NCBI GenBank assembly: GCA_003550325.1
Contig: QKWP01001170.1
Span: 81,093-145,092, forward strand
DNA length: 64,000 nucleotides
Direction: 5' to 3'
Source of the DNA: Gigaspora rosea
Taxonomy: Eukaryota > Glomeromycota > Glomeromycetes > Diversisporales > Gigasporaceae
The position numbers and the translations under genes were made by a program. Positions 12,560-22,903 of this stretch are shown here, one piece after another (within the stretch, counting starts at the first letter, position 1; each line of letters starts with the position of its first letter). The notes beneath the pieces were generated by a model. The model was given only the letters and a program-made list of their open reading frames with translations. It was not told the DNA's origin and searched no databases.

Positions 12560-12725
12560 GCTTCCGAAACCTCATCCGAAACTCGAAATCTCACCCGAAA
12601 CCCGAAACCTCACCCGAAACCCAAAACCTCACCCGAAACCCAAAACCTTACCCGAAACCCGAAACCTCAACCGAAACACGAAACCTCACCCGAAACCCGA
12701 AACCTCAACCGAAACCCCGAAACTG
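12560..12725. repeat. Left subterminal array of the hAT element
   Basis: Around 15 to 20 tandem variants of ACCCGAAACC / CTCACCCGAAAC lie just inside the left terminus. The right end has the inverse array. In hAT elements such subterminal repeats commonly bind the transposase (established for Ac/Ds); here that role is inferred. Confidence 0.75.
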
Positions 12726-12819
12726 CCAAAACATCAATACCTTATTTGTTGATTCACTCTATTTCATTCTGATATTGTGTTAACATATAGAATTACCCTT
12801 GTTATCATATGTGATCATG

Positions 12820-13480
12820 ATCGATCAGCATAATGAGCAATGATCCCGCATAAGAGCGTGATAGTTATACGCGATCAATCGATCAGCAGAACGAGGAATG
12901 ATCCCGCATGAGAGCGTGATAGTTATACGCAATCAATCGATTAGCATAATGAGGAATGATCCCACATGAGAGCGTAATGGTTATACGTGATCAATCGATC
13001 AGCGTAACGAGGAATAATCCCGCATGAGAGCGTAATGGTTATACGCGACCAATCGATCAGCATAACGAGGAATGATCCCGCATGAGAGCGTGATGGTTAT
13101 ATGCGGATAGTTATATTGAGACAGAAGATCATTACTACTGTATATTTGTTTTCTTTATTTATTTGTTTATTTGTTTGTTTATTCTCTCTATTATCATTCC
13201 AATATTGTGTTAACATAAGAGATCACCCTTGTTACCGTGATGCGATCATGATCGATCAGCGTAACGAGGAATGATCCCATGTGAGCGTGATGGTTATACC
13301 AAGACAGAAGATATCATTACTATATTTATTATTTATTTATTTATTTATTTATTTATTGTTTATAATTATACCGTATTCACTCTATTATCAGTTTTGATAT
13401 CATGTTAACATATGGGATCACCCTAGTTATTATGATGCGATCATAATCGATCAGCGTAACAAGGGATGATCCTGTCAAAG
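12820..13480. repeat. 58-bp minisatellite inside the hAT element
   Basis: About five near-identical 58-bp units run from about 12820 to 13100, each with GATCAGCAtAACGAGGAATG, CCCGCATGAGAGCGT and TGGTTATACGC. Two further partial units, each preceded by TGTGTTAACATA, lie at about 13230-13310 and 13430-13480, separated by TTTA-type microsatellites. It sits upstream of the transposase start. Confidence 0.75.
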
Positions 13481-13700
13481 ATTCGTAATGTAATACCTAT
13501 AGCCTTACAGAAAAAGATACAATTAGTTGGAGATTAAAAGAGCAAAATATGTATAAAAATGCCTGATTTTTGACTATGTAAAAATAAGTTTTCACTTATC
13601 TTAAAAATAAAAGTCTTTTAAAAATCTAAAACCTTGACAGCTATATTACAAAATTCTATTTAATAACTTCTTATTCTTAAAATATTTACCATTTTTTAAT

Positions 13701-16134
13701 ATGTCAGAATCTAAAAAAATTAAACATGCTGATGAAAAAATTATTGGTGGTCGTCCATTAAAGCCAATTTGGAAATTTTATAATAGAGGCAAACAATTGG
13801 ATAGCTCAGGCCATTATGAAGCAATTTGTAAAGCATGTGAAAAATTATTTTCACCTGGAAAACCATCATTAATGGAAAAGCATATTATTAGTGACTGTGC
13901 TTTTGTTTCTGAAGAAGTAAAAGAAGCAGTTATATATATTGTTGAATCTCGTGAAAAAACTTCAAGTATTAGTGGAACTAAACATTCAAGTGAACAAATA
14001 AGTTTAGATGAATTTCTTGAAAGTACAGCTATACCAGATAAACGTATTGAATCAATAAATAGAGCACTTATTAAAGCATTTGTATGCTGTGGATTACCTT
14101 GGAGGCTTATTGAGCATCCATTTTTTATTGAATTTTTAAAACAACTTCGCCCTGCTTATACACCACCTAGTAGAAAATTTATTGCAGAAAATTTATTAAT
14201 AAATGAAATAATTAGAATTGATACAAATTTATATAAATCATTAAAAGATTCAAAAAATTTAACATTAGGTATTTAATTGTATTTATTTATTTTTCATTTA
14301 ATTTATAATTTAATTATACTATATATTTAAAATAAGCTACTACTTAGAATAAAATATTTTTGTTAATTTATTTTTAGCTTTAGATGGATGGACCAGTATA
14401 ACAGGCAAATCATTGTGGAATTTTATTATTTGTCTAAATAATGGTAAAGAAATTCTTTGGAAAATTTTAGATTTTTCAGATACAAATCATACTGCAAATT
14501 TTTTAACTAATGAAATTCAAAAAGTTCTTATTGACATTGGTGTTGAAAAGTTTATTGGTATAGTAACAGATGCAGGAGCAAATATTAATTTAGCAAGAAA
14601 ACAAATTTCTCAAAAATATACACATATATTAAGTATTAGATGTATTGTACATGCATTTAATCTTATAACAAAAGATTTAATTAAACATCCATTTGCAGCA
14701 AGAATTATCCAATGGTGCAAAACTTTAGTTACATATTTTAAAAAAAGCCATTTACCAAATAATCTTTTAGCAGCCAAAATTTCTGAAAAAAAAATATCAG
14801 GTGGTGGATTAAAAACTTATATTGATACAAGATGGACAACAGTTTATGCAATGTTAAAATCAGTTTATCAATTAGAAACATGTTTAAAAGAGGTAATCAT
14901 TATTTAAAGTTTTTAATTTATATTTAAAATTAATAACTTAAATAATTTTTTATTTAGATTGCTATTGAAAATCCTTTAGCTATAACAAATGAATCTGTTA
15001 AAGCAATTATTTGTAGAAAAAAAGGATTTTTTTATGATGTTTATGATTTAGCAAAAATTTTTAAACCTATTAATGATGCAATTATTAAACTCCAAAGAAG
15101 AAATATAACGTTAGCTGATTGCTATTTTGCATTAATTTCTTTAGGAAATTCAATTTATAAGCTTTCTAAAGAAGATCCTAAAGATCCTAAACAATTTTAT
15201 AAATATGCTATTAACAAATTTAATTCAAGATTTAGTGAATATGAATATGATGAATATGTTTTAGCATATTTTCTTCATCCACTTTATAAAGGTAAATAAA
15301 TTTTATTATTTAAATTTTAAATTATTTAATTTTAACTTTATAAATTATTTAGGTGCAGGTATTAAAAAAAGTCAATTTTTAAAAATTGCAACCTCAGCAG
15401 CAAATATTTGGCAACAAATGGTAAAAATTCCAGAAATTGCAACACAATTAAAAAAATATAACCATTCTAAAGAAAAATCAGGAGATATGATTATTTCTCA
15501 ATTTAGAGAATTTTACTTGCAAAGAGAACCATTTAATGCACCATTCTCATTAAATATTGATACAGCCTTAAGTTGGTGGAAAACATGTACAATATCACCA
15601 CCATATTTACAATTACTTGGAATTAAACTTTTTTCAATTACTCCACATACAGCAAGCTGTGAAAGAATTTGGTCTATTTGTGGATGGATGACAGGAAAAA
15701 GAAGAACAAATTTATCAGTTGAAAATTTAGAATCTTTGGTTAAAATTCATTCTTATTATATTAATAACAAAGAATCTGAATTGAATTTATATAGCAAAGA
15801 ACATGCAGCAGATGACATTTATCAAGAATTATATAATGCACAAATTGAAGAAGAGGAAGAAGAAGACCAAAATGAAACAGAAAATATTAATTTAGATGAG
15901 TATGATTTAGATGATGATGAAGGAACTGTGTGGGAAAATCTAAATTTATTAGAAATAATTGATTTAGAAAATCATAATTTTGATGACACAGATGATAATC
16001 AAATAACAGAAGACTTAAATAATGATGAAGAACTAAATACTTTTATTCAAGATTTAGAAGATCAAGATGATTATGATCCTAGCCAAATAGCACAAAAACA
16101 TTTTGATGATATTGATGAAATTTATTATTATTAA
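13701..16134 (+). CDS. hAT transposase (BED finger, DDE-type, C-terminal dimerisation)
   Basis: The exons are 13701-14268, 14378-14892, 14958-15291 and 15353-16134, all with GT-AG introns. They join to 2199 bases without a stop (732 aa). Residues 43-66 form a BED-type finger, C-x2-C-x14-H-x4-C. Exon 2 opens with LDGWTS, carrying the first catalytic Asp, then VTDAGAN with the second Asp and RCIVHAFNL with the CxxH pair. Exon 4 holds SCERIWS, matching the hAT SxxER segment with the acidic residue, and the dimerisation helix NLSVENLESLVKIHS. The tail is strongly acidic (an EEEEEED run and many Asp). The protein would bind the element ends and cut and join DNA in the nucleus. All key motifs look intact, so activity is plausible. 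The superfamily is firm; the subfamily is not assigned. Confidence 0.9.
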
Positions 16135-16435
16135 ATTTAAATAATTATATTTTTATTTGTATTTAATGTTATATTATATATAGAGATTTTTTCCTTAAAT
16201 ATTAAGGTTTTTTTTATATCACCTATAATATAAACTTTTTTATTAATATTATATTATATATATTATATTTTATATTTTGTAATAATTTCTATAAAATTTA
16301 TTCATATTATATTATATATACTATATCTGATATTTTATATTTTGTATTAATTTTTATAAATGTATTGTTTATTAAAGATATTATTAAAATAAATATAAGT
16401 TTATAATAAATTTTAAAGATTGTATATTATATTTT

Positions 16436-16588
16436 AAGTTTCGGATTATAGCTTTGGGTTTCAGATTATAGCTTTGGGTTTCGGATTATAGTTTCGGGGT
16501 TTCGGGTTTCGGAGTTTCAATTTTTTTAAAAAATTCCGAAACTAGTTTCGGATTATAGCTCTCCCGAAACTAGTTTCGGGTAGGTTTC
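16436..16588. repeat. Right subterminal array of the hAT element
   Basis: Repeated GGTTTCGGATTATAGCTT and GGGTTTCGG units, the inverse complement theme of the left array, lie directly inside the right terminal repeat. Confidence 0.75.
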
Positions 16589-17405
16589 GTTTCGATGCCA
16601 TGTTTGATACAAGCGAAGAATTCTTTATATGATTTAAATTCCACTTTTCAAGACTTGACGACATTGGCTAAAGAAAACAATGCAACCAATGTTTTGTTAA
16701 GTAATGAATACAAAGTAAATAATATAGTAATATATTTACGCCATGCTGATGATATACAGAACAAAGAATTTATAGCTGATGCTATAAAACTTAATCTGAT
16801 TATAATCTATGAGGAACCTGAGATAAAAGTGATGAATAATAACACGATAAAAGATCCTTCAATAAAACCTTTAGTCTTTGGTAGAGACGGTATACATACC
16901 TTTGGTTTTACAGCTAGATGTACAGCAGGTTTTTGGGTGCGTTCAAGATTAAATTCAACACCATGGGATAGTAAAGTAGTGTATCACCTTATCGGACCAA
17001 TGGCTCCGCCTGATGTGTCGGTAGTTGATAGAGGTTTTATCTCGAAACAAAGTGATAATATAGGTGTTATCCCATGTGTAAGAAATACAAACGATCCTGA
17101 TATCCCAGAGCTAAGGATTTATGGTACTGTAGATATGGATACCGTTGGATTTATTGTATGTAAATCTGGTTATTATACACATGTTGATTGTGATGAGATA
17201 TTATCACTTGATGCTACAGTCATCTACGCAAATGATAAGGAATATAGTGGCGTTTTCAAGATAAGTCATATAGGTTGTGAGAGAGACAGTGGTGCACCTG
17301 TGTTTCCATTTGCTGAAGATATACTTCCCGGTATTTTGATTACGGGCATGCTTACGAGTGGGAGTATAGCAGAGGGCATTTGTGTAGCTATACCAATAGC
17401 AATGC

Positions 17406-18054
17406 TTATCCCTTAGATTGTAACACAGGCAAATTTGCCTGCGTATTTTAAAATTTTTAATAAAATTTTAAATATTGATTTTAGCCATATCTTTTCTAAG
17501 TAAAAAATATTCTTTAAGTTTTGTTTTAGTAACTTTGTTATAAAATTTTTTTAAAATCATTAGAAAACTTTAATATAATAAATGTTTAAAGTTCTTGTAT
17601 TGGCATTTTTACTATTAAAATTTTTCTTTAGATTTTTTCAAATTTTATATGTTCCCGTCTATAAAAAAAATCTTTACTTCTAATACAAGTCTTAATTTTT
17701 ACAAGTAAATCATTAAAGTTGCAATAATGAAAGTTGTCATCCTTTATATAAACTACAATATTGTCTTAAGAACTATAGTTCTAAAACTAAAACTAAATAA
17801 GATCGCAGAAAAATTGTAATAAAATTTTTTAAAAAATTTTTTCTTAAAATTATCTATTTTCAGCTTATATGTAACTATAATTTATTTTCTTATAATATAA
17901 AAACTAATTTTGCAAAAAAGTAATCCTTATTTTCAAATATAATTGTACAAAGTTTTATTTCATTATTTTAGTATTTTAAAAAAGTAAATCAGAGCTAAAA
18001 AAGTGCAAAAACGCAGGCAAATTTGCCTGTGTTCTACTACAATCTAAGGGATAA
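17406..18054. mobile_element. Foldback/MITE with CAGGCAAATTTGCCTG in both arms
   Basis: The left arm reads TTATCCCTTAGATTGTA then ACACAGGCAAATTTGCCTG. The right arm is the inverse, with five extra bases (GTAGA) between the two parts. The core is very AT-rich. The stop codon of the protease-like gene (17414-17416) lies within the left arm. No target duplication was recognised. Related palindromes occur at 28352 and 63461. Confidence 0.65.
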
Positions 18055-18190
18055 CTGATGATATTGAAGTTCTTACAATCAACAACCTCATATAAGCTAT
18101 GATAACAATTTTTTTTATCATATACCACAGTAAATACATAATTACCAATAATTGAGGGTGCAGTAACATTATTTGGACCTACTTTTTTGA
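18055..18190 (-). pseudogene. Unrecognised coding relic abutting the foldback element
   Basis: On the minus strand the sequence reads openly KVGPNNVTAPSIIGNYVFTV, then VYDKKNCYHSLYEVVDCKNF, and runs into the element TIR. The composition is protein-like. No start, end or family was recognised. Confidence 0.3.
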
Positions 18191-19126
18191 CTATTAATTA
18201 TAATTTATGCAAATTATTTATCTGTATTATTTTTTTATAGCCATATTTTCTATTTTTATATTTATATCTATCTTTTAATACTCTGATCACTATATCAAGT
18301 TTAACCAAAAAAATACTTGATTCTAATGTGTAAAAGCGAAACTTCATTTCCTTTAATACACAACGCTTCAGGGTATTTTATTACATCCCATAATATAAAT
18401 AAAATATCAATATTTTGAAGAAAATAAACGGAAAAGATCAATAATTGTCCGGCTGATGCTAAAATTTGGGTCTCAATTTGAAACTATAAGCCCTGCTAAA
18501 TCCATATATACTCTTTAAATATCAAAGTTACACCCAAACCCTACCCTAACCCTATAAGACAAAAACGAAAAAAACATATCAAAAAATTTTAAAATTTCAT
18601 ATCAAAATAGTTCAAAATTTCAGCATCAGCCAATTTCAGCATGCCACCACAATAATTATTCGAACAAATTGATTCTTACTATGATTGTAATTGTTAGAGT
18701 ATATGCAATTTTAGCAAAACCTTAAGGTTTCATCAATTAAGATCTTGAAAGACGAATAATGAAATATGTAAGAAGTGGAAAATGGATAAAAAGGTGTAAG
18801 GTGACGGAGCTAATAAAAACTAGCAAAACTTGTGAAATATGATGAAACAAAGGAATATAAAGAACTAATAAAAAGAGAAAATTTAAAAAAAGATCTGAAA
18901 TAACACCATTAGGGCATGCAAAGTTAATTTTTCGTTTTGCATAACCCGCCGACCCAATTTTTCAAAAAAAAATTTTTTTTTTTAAATTCCAATTGTGCCA
19001 ATTATTACGTTTTTGCTATTTAATTTTTCTCCGGCGTCGCCCGATGGTGACATATAAATCAAATTTCTACTGCATTATTAGTTGTGTAATATAACCTTTG
19101 ATCATACCTCCTATTTTAAAGCATCC
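18191..19126. other. AT-rich interval with one dispersed repeat
   Basis: No gene is supported. A repeat starting TTAATTTTTCGTTTTGCATA (about 18923-18985) is shared with 24330-24395. CAGCATCAGCCAATTTCAGC near 18621 resembles wording around 23930-24080. Confidence 0.4.
18902..19010. repeat. Dispersed repeat copy 1 (GCATAACCCGCCGACCC)
   Basis: Over about 90 bases this matches 24305-24415: AAGTTAATTTTTCG, GCATAACCCGCCGACCCAAT, an A/T homopolymer pair, AAATTCC and TCAATTATT-like ends. Function unknown. Confidence 0.6.
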
Positions 19127-19554
19127 ACTTATTTGCGCGGGTAATACAAGCTCCTGGAGAGGAAATAGCCAATCGGAGAGTGCAAATTTTGACTATTCCG
19201 GATCAGCCTGACGAAGATCGAACACGCGTAAAAGAAGAAAAAAGCAAAAATACGCAAAAACTAATGTCATATCGGCGTGGTTGGTTTTTAGGGTCACAAA
19301 ATTATACTATAGTACCCCAAAATTTATTAGATCACGCACTGATCACGCCCTATTTTAATATCATGTGAGTATGAAAATCATTTAAATAACACCTCAAAAA
19401 TATTTATTTACTATAAAAAATATAAGTAAACGCGTTGGAACCCATCGTTCAAAGCCTCAACCCATCGTCTTTTTGACCAATAGGTATATAGTATAGTAGA
19501 ATTTACTGTTATATAAGTTTTATTTTATATATTAACTATTTAAAATAGCTAGTT

Positions 19555-19740
19555 ATGTCTAATTCAATTAGTACTTCAAGATTTACTTGTTCTCTTTGTA
19601 CACGTTCACGATCTTACAAGACTCAACGTGGTCTTAAACGTCATGAAACAATAAAACATAAGGACCATAATATACTGTCTTTGCATATATTGCCACTACC
19701 TAACTATGAGCTTGATCATATTAAAAAAGCTATGATATGA
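19555..19740 (+). pseudogene. C2H2 zinc-finger N-terminus, copy 1 (KDZ/Plavaka-type transposase head, probable)
   Basis: ATG at 19555 gives 61 codons to a TGA. Residues 10-37 form a finger, FTCSLC followed by RGLKRHETIKH (C-x2-C-x14-H-x4-H). Then come LPLPNYELDHIKKAMI and the stop, after which the assembly gap begins. The same head with a longer following relic is seen in copy 2. In Glomeromycotina I associate this C2H2 head with Plavaka/KDZ transposase-like proteins, and a KDZ relic lies at 49.6-57.7 kb. That link is inference. Confidence 0.45.
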
Positions 19741-19776
19741 GAAATTTAGAAGCATCTAAAAAGCCATCATCGCACC

Positions 19777-19893
19777 NNNNNNNNNNNNNNNNNNNNNNNN
19801 NNNNNNNNNNNNNNNNNNNNNNNNNNNNNNNNNNNNNNNNNNNNNNNNNNNNNNNNNNNNNNNNNNNNNNNNNNNNNNNNNNNNNNNNNNNNN
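19777..19893. other. Assembly gap (117 N)
   Basis: An unresolved run of N sits exactly between two near-identical 430-bp units, so the true copy number is unknown. Confidence 0.98.
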
Positions 19894-20101
19894 GCCCTAT
19901 TTTAATATCATGTGAGTATGAAAATCATTTAAATAACACCTCAAAAATATTTATTTACTATAAAAAATATAAGTAAACGCGTTGGAACCCATCGTTCAAA
20001 GCCTCAACCCATCGTCTTTTTGACCAATAGGTATATAGTATAGTAGAATTTACTGTTATATAAGTTTTATTTTATATATTAACTATTTAAAATAGCTAGT
20101 T

Positions 20102-20456
20102 ATGTCTAATTCAATTAGTACTTCAAGATTTACTTGTTCTCTTTGTACACATTCACAATCTTACAAGACTCAACGTGGTCTTAAACGTCATGAAACAATA
20201 AAACATAAAGACCATAATATACTGTCTTTGCATATATATTGCCACTACCTAACTATGAGCTTGATCATATTAAAAAAGCTATGATATTAGAAATTTAGAA
20301 GCATCTAAAAAACCATCATCGCACCATTGGAAATTAAGTATTTAGCAGTAAGAATGCCTTTGTAGGAATATTTGGTAAATATCTTACATGATATTCTCTA
20401 TGTGGTAATTTTTATCAATGTTGTTTTAGTGGAGACAATTCATATACAAATATATA
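20102..20456 (+). pseudogene. C2H2 zinc-finger N-terminus, copy 2, with longer degraded continuation
   Basis: The start at 20102 repeats the finger of copy 1 with Arg-to-His and Arg-to-Gln changes (TCSLCTHSQSYK). A 2-base insertion then shifts the frame. In the shifted frame the original reading continues past two stops into a conserved-looking stretch, SSKNAFVGIFGKYL, a TGA, then YSLCGNFYQCCFSGDNSYTN, ending at TAA near 20456. The Cys-rich YQCCFSGD segment after a GIFGKY motif fits the region following the finger in Plavaka-type transposase proteins as I remember them. It is a truncated head fragment without a catalytic domain. Confidence 0.45.
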
Positions 20457-20908
20457 TCTTTATTAATACTACTATGATTAGTCAAGTTAGATCTTTTCTA
20501 TTTAGTGCTTCTATATACACTATGTACAAATATGAGTTTGCTTTTAATATTAAAAAGTTTATACAGTAGTCATATTTTTATATAGCTGATAGTAAAATAT
20601 ACTACGTACTTTAGTATACTTGTAATAATTCGTTTTATAAAATTCAACTATACAAATTGATCTACATTTGAACCCCAAAATTTTGGGGTTACTCAAATAT
20701 GATGAACCAAACACGCCGATATGTTTAAATTGATCTTGGTGCACTAATTAAAAATGATGGGAATGAAATTTTACTATATTAAGCATCACTCTAACCCTAT
20801 AGCCTCTAACGTTAAGGCTTACCCTAAATTTTTTATCTCACGCACTTAGTTTATTTACAAAATTGGATTTCTATTTTTAGTTTGTGTTACCTGCACAAAA
20901 TAAGTAAA

Positions 20909-22117
20909 ATGCTATTGATTGGAACTAATCTACGATTTATCTGTCTTGACAAGTAAATCTTTACGTGTAAAGTTAGGAACCGGTGTTATTTCTTATATAT
21001 GTGTTATTTGTAGAATGTGAAATGACATGTCCATGTCATTTTAGAGTCAGTATCCATTTACTAATTAATCAAAAAAAATTTAGAAACAATAATGATAATA
21101 ACAATAATAATAAAGTAAAAAAATTAAAAAATTAAAAAATTAAATAAATAAATAAAAAGCAAATAAAGATGAATTACTATATGCTTGTCTAAATATCAAA
21201 TGCTAGCTAAAATTTTCATACTTTAAAAGAATGAATTCGAATATTCATATATGAATGATGCCAAGGGAAAATAGTTTTCATTTATTATTTATTTAATAAA
21301 CCAATGTCCTCACTTGGCATCACTCATACTCTATATATGCACTCTTTATAACTACATACCCTCACTAAAAGTATACTTTTATAGTCCAAAAAAAATATCT
21401 ACTCTCAAATAAATGCACTTCTTTTTTTAACATATTTAAGTACATGGTATAAAACCTAGTCCTATGAACATATAAGGTTTTATTGTATTATTATTTTTAG
21501 TTCAAGATTTTCTTTTAGTAGTACACTTTTAATCTTTAAACTTATATATAAATAAAATTTAAATACTAATTAAAACCATATATTTTAATAATTTATCTCT
21601 TTTAAGTATTACTTTATATACTCACAAATATTCTAAATTAAATTTTGTTTAATATAATATAAATATTTTGCAAAAAAGAAGGACCAAAAATTATAACAAA
21701 ATAATATAATTATTCTATTAATAAAAAATAAAAAATTTCAAAAACCAAAATTAGTTATATTTTAATAATTTATCTCTTTTAATTGTTATTTTATATACTT
21801 GCAAATATAATTAAACTATTCTAAATTAATTTTGGTTAATATAATATAAATATTTTGCAAAAAAGGATGTATGAAGAACTAATATATGAACTTTGATTTT
21901 TCATGTGTTTTTATAGCATGTGAAAGTGCCAAACAATGATGATATTTTGAACTATTATAATATTTCTTTCATTTTTTTGATTACTCATATAATCATTTAC
22001 TATCATATCAACAATTTGAGATAAAAGAAATGAAAACTTGCAAATTATTTAATTATTGATCTGGATAATTTCAGCACTATTTTTATATTAGAATTTGGAG
22101 GGAATTACTATGTTTTC
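20909..22117. other. AT-rich interval with a local duplication
   Basis: An imperfect inverted repeat around 21240-21350 has GATGCCAAGGG and the inverse CTTGGCATC. A direct duplication is listed separately. No gene is supported. Confidence 0.4.
21577..21865. repeat. Direct duplication (about 180-bp spacing)
   Basis: 21577-21680 and 21757-21865 share TATTTTAATAATTTATCTCT, TAATATAATATAAATATTTT and GCAAAAAAG in the same order. Confidence 0.6.
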
Positions 22118-22493
22118 AAAATCTGACAACTGTAACTATGGAAAGTGATTTTTTTATTAAGTTAATAGCTCAAGTCAATTAATTGAAAGTTGTAGAGCTC
22201 ACTGAGACACATCTAATGGTAGTTAAATAATTCAAATCGGCCTAGGGTATGCTGAGATATCACTAAAAAAGTGATTGGCCAACTATATAAAATTTCTAGT
22301 TTGTTTACATAGAATTTTATATAGTCAGACAATCATTTTTAGTGATATCTTAGCATACACTAGGCCAATTTGAATGTGAATGATCTAAGCACCAACAGAT
22401 GCATCTCAGTGAGCTCTACAACTTTTAATTAATTGACGTGAGCTGTTAACTTAATAAAAAATTACCTTTATAGTCATAGTATCAGATTTTAGC
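22118..22493. mobile_element. Long palindrome (foldback) family P, copy 1
   Basis: Two arms of about 180 bases are inverted copies: the left holds AATTGAAAGTTGTAGAGCTC and TCAAATCGGCCTAGGGTATG, the right their inverses. They meet near 22307 around TAGTTTGTTTACATAG. The same palindrome, better preserved, is at 54356-55162. Confidence 0.75.
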
Positions 22494-22496
22494 ATA

Positions 22497-22903
22497 TGGG
22501 ATCTTTGCTAGAAAAATCACTCTTCGACATTTTCCGATCAGGCTAATTCGGACAAACTTAAACAAACATACCAGTTTTTATTTGCATACAAATCATTTTT
22601 TGACTTAGTGATTCAAAAGATTATTTGATTAACCATTGAATTATTAAAGGCAAATGATGATTTAGGGAGCCTACTTTTATCACCTGATTTTCTAGGGGGG
22701 GTCAAAAATTTTAGAAATTATATATAAGACCTGATAATTTTCATATCTAGAAGGGGGGAGGGTAAGGGCTACTAATAAACTGAAATCAGGTAATAAAAGT
22801 AGACGCCCTTACATTTATATAAGAACTGGTATATTGCTCCAAATTTGTCTGAAATTACCTGATCAGAAAATGTCAGAGGGTGATTTTCCTAGAAAAGATC
22901 CCA
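22497..22903. mobile_element. TA-flanked MITE containing a nested MITE
   Basis: The ends TGGGATCTTTGCTAG and, inverted, TGGGATCTTTTCTAG continue through AAAATCAC and GACATTTTC, with TA outside both ends. The element at 22665-22808 is inserted in its middle. Confidence 0.65.
22665..22808. mobile_element. PIF/Harbinger-like MITE, TTA target duplication
   Basis: The ends GGGAGCCTACTTTTATCACC and, inverted, GGGCGTCTACTTTTATTACC are followed by TGATTT on both sides. TTA lies outside each end. The 3-bp TWA target and GGG start are typical of PIF/Harbinger. A G-rich/C-rich core is present. Confidence 0.65.

Larger units (their letters stand above)
12502..16606 (+). mobile_element. Complete autonomous hAT transposon
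   Basis: The element is flanked by perfect 8-bp duplications ATACAAGC (12494-12501 and 16607-16614). The terminal repeats are CAAAGATGGCACCGAAAC on the left and, inverted, CAAACATGGCATCGAAAC on the right, 16 of 18 identical. Both ends carry arrays built from CCGAAACC or its inverse. Inside is one uninterrupted 4-exon transposase gene (13701-16134), preceded by a 58-bp minisatellite. The 8-bp duplication, the CA-start terminal repeats and the transposase type all agree on the hAT superfamily. The perfect target duplication and open gene indicate a young insertion, possibly still mobile (inference). Confidence 0.9.
12144..17416 (+). pseudogene. Secreted trypsin-like serine protease-like gene, split by a hAT transposon
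   Basis: The start at 12144 gives a clear signal peptide (hydrophobic run about residues 5-20, VYAQ near the likely cleavage site). The reading breaks near 12400, where one base appears to be missing, and reopens in the next frame to 12501. There a 4.1-kb hAT element intervenes, and the frame resumes at 16615. Removing the element and one ATACAAGC copy joins the halves in frame for about 386 residues in total. The downstream part has CTAGFWV and ERDSGAPVF, resembling the domain start and the nucleophile motif (GDSGGP type) of S1-fold proteases. The usual AGHC histidine motif is not present between CTAGFW and the DRGFI acid-like segment, so catalysis looks lost. The stop codon lies inside the TIR of the neighbouring element, so the C-terminus may also be altered. 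Family call is from motifs only. Confidence 0.65.
19347..20325. repeat. Two near-identical 430-bp units around an assembly gap
   Basis: Unit 1 (19347-19776) and unit 2 (19894-20325) share leader, start codon and zinc finger. They differ at several bases (for example CACGTTCACGATC versus CACATTCACAATC) and by a 2-base insertion in the ATATATATTG run. The 117-base run of N (19777-19893) separates them. They could be true tandem copies or two alleles joined by the assembler. Confidence 0.7.
19268..20723. mobile_element. TIR-bounded insertion carrying duplicated C2H2 sequences
   Basis: The insertion begins CATATCGGCGTGGTTGGTT and ends with the inverse of CATATCGGCGTGTTTGGTT, followed by ACCCCAAAATTT wording on both sides. 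It interrupts another MITE, whose other copy (23469-23805) shows the empty site. ATGT flanks may be a 4-bp duplication, with a 3-base offset between the ends. It encloses two copies of a C2H2 coding segment and an assembly gap. The superfamily is unassigned; the cargo suggests a KDZ-type relic (inference). Confidence 0.6.
19127..20908. mobile_element. MITE (GGTAATACAAG family) split by a 1.46-kb insertion
   Basis: The left half (19127-19267) matches 23469-23616 and the right half (20724-20908) matches about 23617-23805. In that intact copy the two are contiguous across CTAATATTTAAATTG. Here the middle is replaced by 19268-20723. The outer ends carry GCATCCACTTATTTGCGC and the inverse GCATTTTACTTATTTTGTGC. 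Confidence 0.7.

Noticed and set aside
12241-12594. Open minus-strand frame of 117 codons
   Set aside because: It runs antisense to the signal peptide and first part of the protease-like gene and into the hAT end array. The sense strand has clear secretory and protease features.
12820-13100. Regularly spaced repeats that could suggest a CRISPR-like array
   Set aside because: Units are contiguous 58-bp tandem copies without unique spacers, inside a eukaryotic transposon.
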